Source of the DNA: Aphelocoma coerulescens | Taxonomy: Eukaryota; Chordata; Aves; Passeriformes; Corvidae | Assembly: GCF_041296385.1 (NCBI RefSeq) | Contig: NC_091015.1 | Location: 94,348,004 to 94,412,003, forward strand | Reading direction: 5' to 3' | DNA: 64,000 bases | Shown: piece after piece, positions 57,001-63,000 of the stretch | Numbering within the stretch: the stretch's first letter is position 1 | Layout of the letters: every line of letters starts with the position of its first letter | Made by a program: the position numbers and the translations under genes | The notes under the pieces: model-generated | What the model saw: only the letters and a program-made list of their open reading frames with translations | What the model was told of the DNA's origin: nothing | Database searches by the model: none

Positions 57001-60000
57001 CAAAAGAGGGCTTCTGAAGAGGGTAAGAATAATTTTCCTCACTCTCTATCTATAAAACAGCTATTGAGACGTTTTCTTAAAAAAGAGAAATTCTCTCAGG
57101 GTAATTGGCATGCCATACAGACTGCATATTCACTGAAACGATTCAGGAGTTTAGCTTAGGACTGTTGAGGCTTCTATGTCTTCCTTGACAGGCTGATAGC
57201 AGCTGAAAGCTCTTAGGTCACTGACTGGATGCTCAGTTGATGTAAAATAAACTAAAGGTCTTACAGTGTTGCCTTTATTAGTCATGCTTCCATACCATGC
57301 TCAGATGCAAGATCATCATCAGAGGGCAAGGGCTGAATCAGAAACATCTGTAAGGTATCTCCCCATCGTTAACACAGGAAGTAGATTAGATTTGATTAGA
57401 TAGTATTATTCTACCCAGGGATCACTAATCGCTTTATTTCACAAACATATGTCTTCTAAAAGAAAAAAAATGGAGTGGTGTTACCTTATGTACTACAAAT
57501 GACTACACATTTTCTAAAATCTCAAGCATCTCTTGTGTTCTTTAAGTAGTTTGCAAAACCTGAGGCACTGCTTGACTTATGAAGCCAACAGTATTTATCA
57601 TTGTTTAAAGGGGCTATAATCTGGAGTTTGCTGAAGTTGTTGGAAAAACTAGTATTTATGTTATTAGCTTTAATTAAAAATTTTTCTGTACAATACTTAT
57701 TCAGAATCTGTGCATCAGGTGATGATGAGCATTTATGCCTTGTAGGTAAAGACATGTTTATTTTCCTATTTGTTTTTGACACCAAAGTATATAATCAGTC
57801 AGAGGTAGTGATTTTATTACTTTGCATTTGCAGTGACTTTTCAGTAGTTCTTCTCTGAGTGGACAGGATGTGACTAGAAAAACATTTTCAAAATTGGTCC
57901 TGTTTCTGTACTTCTGTTTCAGAGCTCTGGAAGATGTGGATCTATCCCAACATCAGTACAAACCTGTTGGAGCCCTTTCTGGGGGAATGAAAAGGAGGCT
58001 GTCAATTGCCATCTCCTTTATTGGAAACTCAAAGACAGTTGTTCTGGATGAGCCCACCAGTGGAGTAGATCCATGTTCTCGCCGTAGTATCTGGGATGTT
58101 CTTCTGAAGTACAAAGCTGGTACAAAGTTTAAATGCATAATTATTTTCTTATTTTCCTTTCTGGATTTTTTTCTTCCATAAATTTAAATTGGATAGTCAA
58201 AGTGTAGTCAAAATATTATCAGAACCTAAATACATTAATTTCTGAGGGAATATTAAGTTGAGCTTGGTAACTTAAAGGCAAGTCAAATGGCATTATAAGA
58301 ATTATCTGCTATTGTACAGAAAGATGCCCAATCTAAAAAAAGATTGAGCTTAGTTCTAAATTCTGTCCTGAAGTTTCTTCCCTCTTTTCAGCTTCTCAAA
58401 ATTACTTACTGGTTTCCATTTCCCATTTTACATATACTTGTATATAGATGGTTATATACTTCTAAGGAAAATATACTCATCAGTCAGTCTGCTACACTAA
58501 TTCTAAAATTGATTGTGGGAAGCAAACTCTTCAGCTAGTGAGCACTCAACTAGCTGTAATAACTCACTTTGAATGATCCATTGAAAGAGACACTGCTGTT
58601 TTGTTGTTTTAAGGAATTTCTTAAGCTTTTAAAACAGCTGGAGGTTCTAAAGCCTTAATACTTCTTGCTGTGTATAAAACAGGGCAAAGTAAGTTTAGAC
58701 ATGAATATAACTCAAATTGTGATTCTGAATGCAGATTTTGTTTGTGTCCTGTATTTAAGATTTTGAAGAGTCCTGAAAACATGTTTCCTTAAGGCTAAAG
58801 GACCCTTGTGAGGTGGTTCTCTAGAAACCAAGTTTTGTAGACATGCACCAATCTTTCTCATGCAGGTTGCACGCTGATCTTTACCACTCACCATCTTGAT
58901 GAGGCCGAGGTGCTCAGTGATCGCATTGCCATCCTGCAACGTGGCCAGCTGAGGTGCTGTGGTTCTCCCTCTTATCTGAGGGAGACATATGGCCAGGGAC
59001 ACAGTCTAACACTCATAAAAAAGGTATATTAAAAATGTACTGTACTGAAGAGTGCTTGCCAAGTATATTTTAAGGGAGGTGCATGTCCATGCCAGGAAGT
59101 AATATGTGATATAGATTATTAGATAACCTGCAAAACATGGTTCTATCAGCTTTCTTGGTTGTTTTGGGTGGGTGGTATTGTTATTTAGAAAACACAATGG
59201 CATCTTTGAAAATGGTGAATATCAGTATTTAGCTGAAAAGGGGCTTGTTTCACTGTCCTTTATTCCTGGGAGGTAGTCTCTGTATCCCATTTGTGATGCA
59301 GGCTCAACAGTGGAAATCTTCCTGCATGAATTCTTCTATTAAGACCAATACTTCTGGTAATATTTAATTTTTTGTGCATTATTATCTTTCTTTCTTCATA
59401 GCCCTCTGTGTTTGAAATCCAGGACCCTAAGCACATTGTTCAGGTCACATCGCTGGTACAGACCCATGTTCCAGAAGCCTTCTTGAAAGAGAACAGTGGG
59501 ACTGAACTGACCTATGTGATTCCAGAAAGGGCAGATAAGACCTCTTTTAAAGGTCTTTTTCAAGCTTTAGATCAAAGCCTTCAGCATCTACATGTGACTG
59601 GCTATGGCATTTCTGACACAACTTTGGAAGAGGTACTTGTAGTTTTTCTTTGTAATGACATTTTCTTGCTTAGAGAATCCAGTAATAGCTTCCAGATAAT
59701 CTCGATTGTATCTTTTATATTGCAAAATTTCTTGTGAGAAGCATGTTTTGTAAAAAAAAAAAAAGCAAATAAACAAAAAAACCCCTCCCAAATGAGGTGA
59801 AATCTACACTTTATAGTTTTGCTCTGCTGTTAATTTCAGCACCCACTCTACTATGACATATTTGTTGTTTCAAGAATCTAATGTGAAGACTGATGAACTG
59901 TTTAACTCTTAAATGTTTGTTTCTGCATTAAGGAAAATGTAATGTGTCATTGACTTAATGAGAAGCAGTGTTATCCTAAACCCATAGCATCAGAACAAGC

Positions 60001-63000
60001 TTTGAACATTCAAGTCTGGTGGTTCAGTTCTGACGGCTCTTTGGACAGAAAAATTGCTAAGAATACTTTGCAATTTACAAGTTCTAAAGCTTAGGATTTA
60101 GCCAAACTGTGTGGTGGAATACCTAAAGAATATTTTCTGTGTACACTGACAGACTTTGATATATATATACATGAACATATATACACACATACATAAATAC
60201 ACATGTATGTGTGTGTTTATACTAAATGGATCAGAGGAAGAGACTCTCTTATGCATCTTCATCATTCTGAATTTAGCTCTGTGTAAATAGCCATGCCAAC
60301 AAGAGATTATTTCCCTTGGACTCTTTTTACCCCATAAATAACAGCTAAATAACAAGATCCCCTAAACCATCACTATCCAAGTACTGTAATATAGATCCTT
60401 TAGAAGTAATTTTTTTCACTTCTTCAAGTGATGGGAGGAGACTAATGCCATTTTACATAGTTTACATGTTTAATAAACATTTTATATGATGTTATGAAGT
60501 AAATTATATTCCTGTGATACAATTCTATCAGGCAAGTCGAAAATTTATTGAAAAGTTTTTATTTTATTATATAAGGTGATTAACATGCTATAAGGAATAA
60601 TATTGTTCACTGCCAAACATTCTAGATTTGGAGCTAAAGGATATATTGAGAGTGATTTTGGATTACATCCCCATGGATTTTCCAGAACTGATATGTATAA
60701 AGTAAATGTGAAGTTGTCATGGATATGAGGAAGATTCCTCAGTGTGCTGAATCTAGTACTCATTTGAGAACTTGCTTTTAGCTCTTTTGTGAAGGGCAGG
60801 TTTAAAAACATCTTTAAATGTGGTATTATATATTAATGTATCATTCTTCAGCTTGAAGACTTAATGCATTAATTTGGGTTGATTTCTGTCATCTCTGCAT
60901 CTTATCGTTAGCTGCCGTTACAACCTCAATTCCCTATTAGCTTATCAAAAGCCTCTTTGCCTTGGGAACTAAAAGGATAGCACAAAATAGCACTATTTAA
61001 TCTATTCAAGCAATTCAATCTGGAAACAAACAACCCTGACTTTAAAGGAAGAAACGTGTTATAAATTTTATTTTATCTTTTCTTTTTTGTTCTCTTATAC
61101 ACTCACCATCATTCTTTTTCAGTCTGAGGGACACTCACACTCTCTAAAAATCATATTCACTGGGGGAAAATTCACTTCCATTCATATTTCAAAGGAATCT
61201 TGAAGTTCTAACAAATCAGTTTCTGACACCTTTAAATCTCACTAATATGTTTCCTCAAATTTAGGCTTTAGATATCTTTTCTAACCATTTGTATTTGTGT
61301 ATTTTATAATACTTGTAATCCAAAGTGTTAGTAGAACCAAAAGGAGAATAGAAGGGTAATTAATTAAATCGAGCATATTCTAAGAGTTCTCTGGAGGATG
61401 CTGTTTCACTTTCTGGCAGCTCTGGTGATTTCAAAGCTTATTGCTTTCTTGCTTTTCTTTGAGGACAGAACAGAACGATTGTAGCATCTTTTCAAAATAA
61501 GATGTGTCAAAATTTGTTAATTGAGTACTATTTTTAAAGTCTCTTTCTTGAAATGACCTGAGAGTTTGCCTCAAAACTTTTCAGGGAAAGCCATATACTG
61601 CCTTGAAATGATACACACTTTCTAGTGAGATGCAGGATGCTCTAACAACTTCTAGTAATGGCACAATCACATTAATCTCTTTCACTGTAGTATTGTCATT
61701 TGGCCGGACCTGTTTCCACAAGGACAAAAAGCACTTTCTATACCTATTGAGAGCTTGGTGGCTTGAAAGAAGCACCAGGTGCATAGTCCTTCTCAATAGA
61801 CATCTGGACAAATCCTTGGTCAGACAGAGACTTGCTAGTCAAAACAGAAATTAAGCAGAAGGGACATACAAGGGTCAAGTCCAGGTCTTAACTGAATGGC
61901 CCACACAGGGATTGAACCCACAACCTTGGTGTTATTAGCACCATGCTCTGACTAACTGAGCAAGCTGGAATTACTAAGGCATGTGGGGAAAGGATGCTCT
62001 GCTGAGGTCTAGAGCAAACCTTCTTTTAGAATAGTGAGAACATACTGTCTCTTTGTCATGGTGCCTAATCCTGACTTTCCACACCTGCGTGTTTTGGAGG
62101 GTACTCACTCTGTTAATAACATTGTTAGGCTGATAGTACTTCTGTCCACAATATCTGGTGCAACATTAGGTAAATTATCATATCTTCATTGCAATGTAGT
62201 CCCTAATGATTCCATTCTTAACAAGAAGTTTGAAAACTGGATACCATGGAGAGGACTTGCCCATGAGGGGCAATGCAGTGACCTTCTGCCTTTATGGCTG
62301 TATCAGAAGAGGTGTCAATGAAGATACAGTAGACAGGATGTATTAGAAAAGCGTTTGGTGGATTTGTTTCTTTTTTTTTTTAAGGTATAACTACATCCTC
62401 AGTGACATAATGAGATTAAAGAAGAAGATATGTGTCTGCAGCTATTTTGACACTGAAGTAAACATATGCAGGCAACATTTTGAAGTGTAGCCTTTTTCCT
62501 AGCCACAGAGTTGTGTTTACTTTGTGGTTTCACCAAGTGCTTGACACACCTGAAGGACAGGATGCCATCTGGAGGGACCTAGACAGGACCAAGAATTGGG
62601 CCCATGGGAATCCCATGAGGTTTAACAAGACCAAGTTCAAGCTGCCGCACCTGGATCTGGGCAACCCCCAGTACCAACACAGGTTGGGGGATGAACAAAT
62701 CAGAGTAGCCCTGCCCAGAAGGACCTGGGGGTGCTGGGGGATGAGAGGCTGGACATGACCCAGCACTGTGCACTCACAGCCCAGAAAGCCAAACGTGTGC
62801 TGGGCTGTATCCAAAGCAGCGTGGGCAGCAGGGTGAGGGAGGGGATTCTGCCCCTCTGCTCTGCTCTGGTGAGACCCCACCTGCAGTGCTGCAACCAGCT
62901 CTGGGAGCCCAGCACAGGGAGGACATGGACCTGTTGGAGTGAGTCCAGAGGAGGGCCAACAAGAAGAATAGAGGGATGGAGAACCTCTCCTGTGAGGAAA

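Noticed and set aside
61897..61970. Functional tRNA-Ile(AAT) gene on the minus strand
   Set aside because: The first two bases do not pair with the 3' end of the acceptor stem, and a CR1-like tail follows directly instead of a T-run terminator. It is better read as a SINE head.
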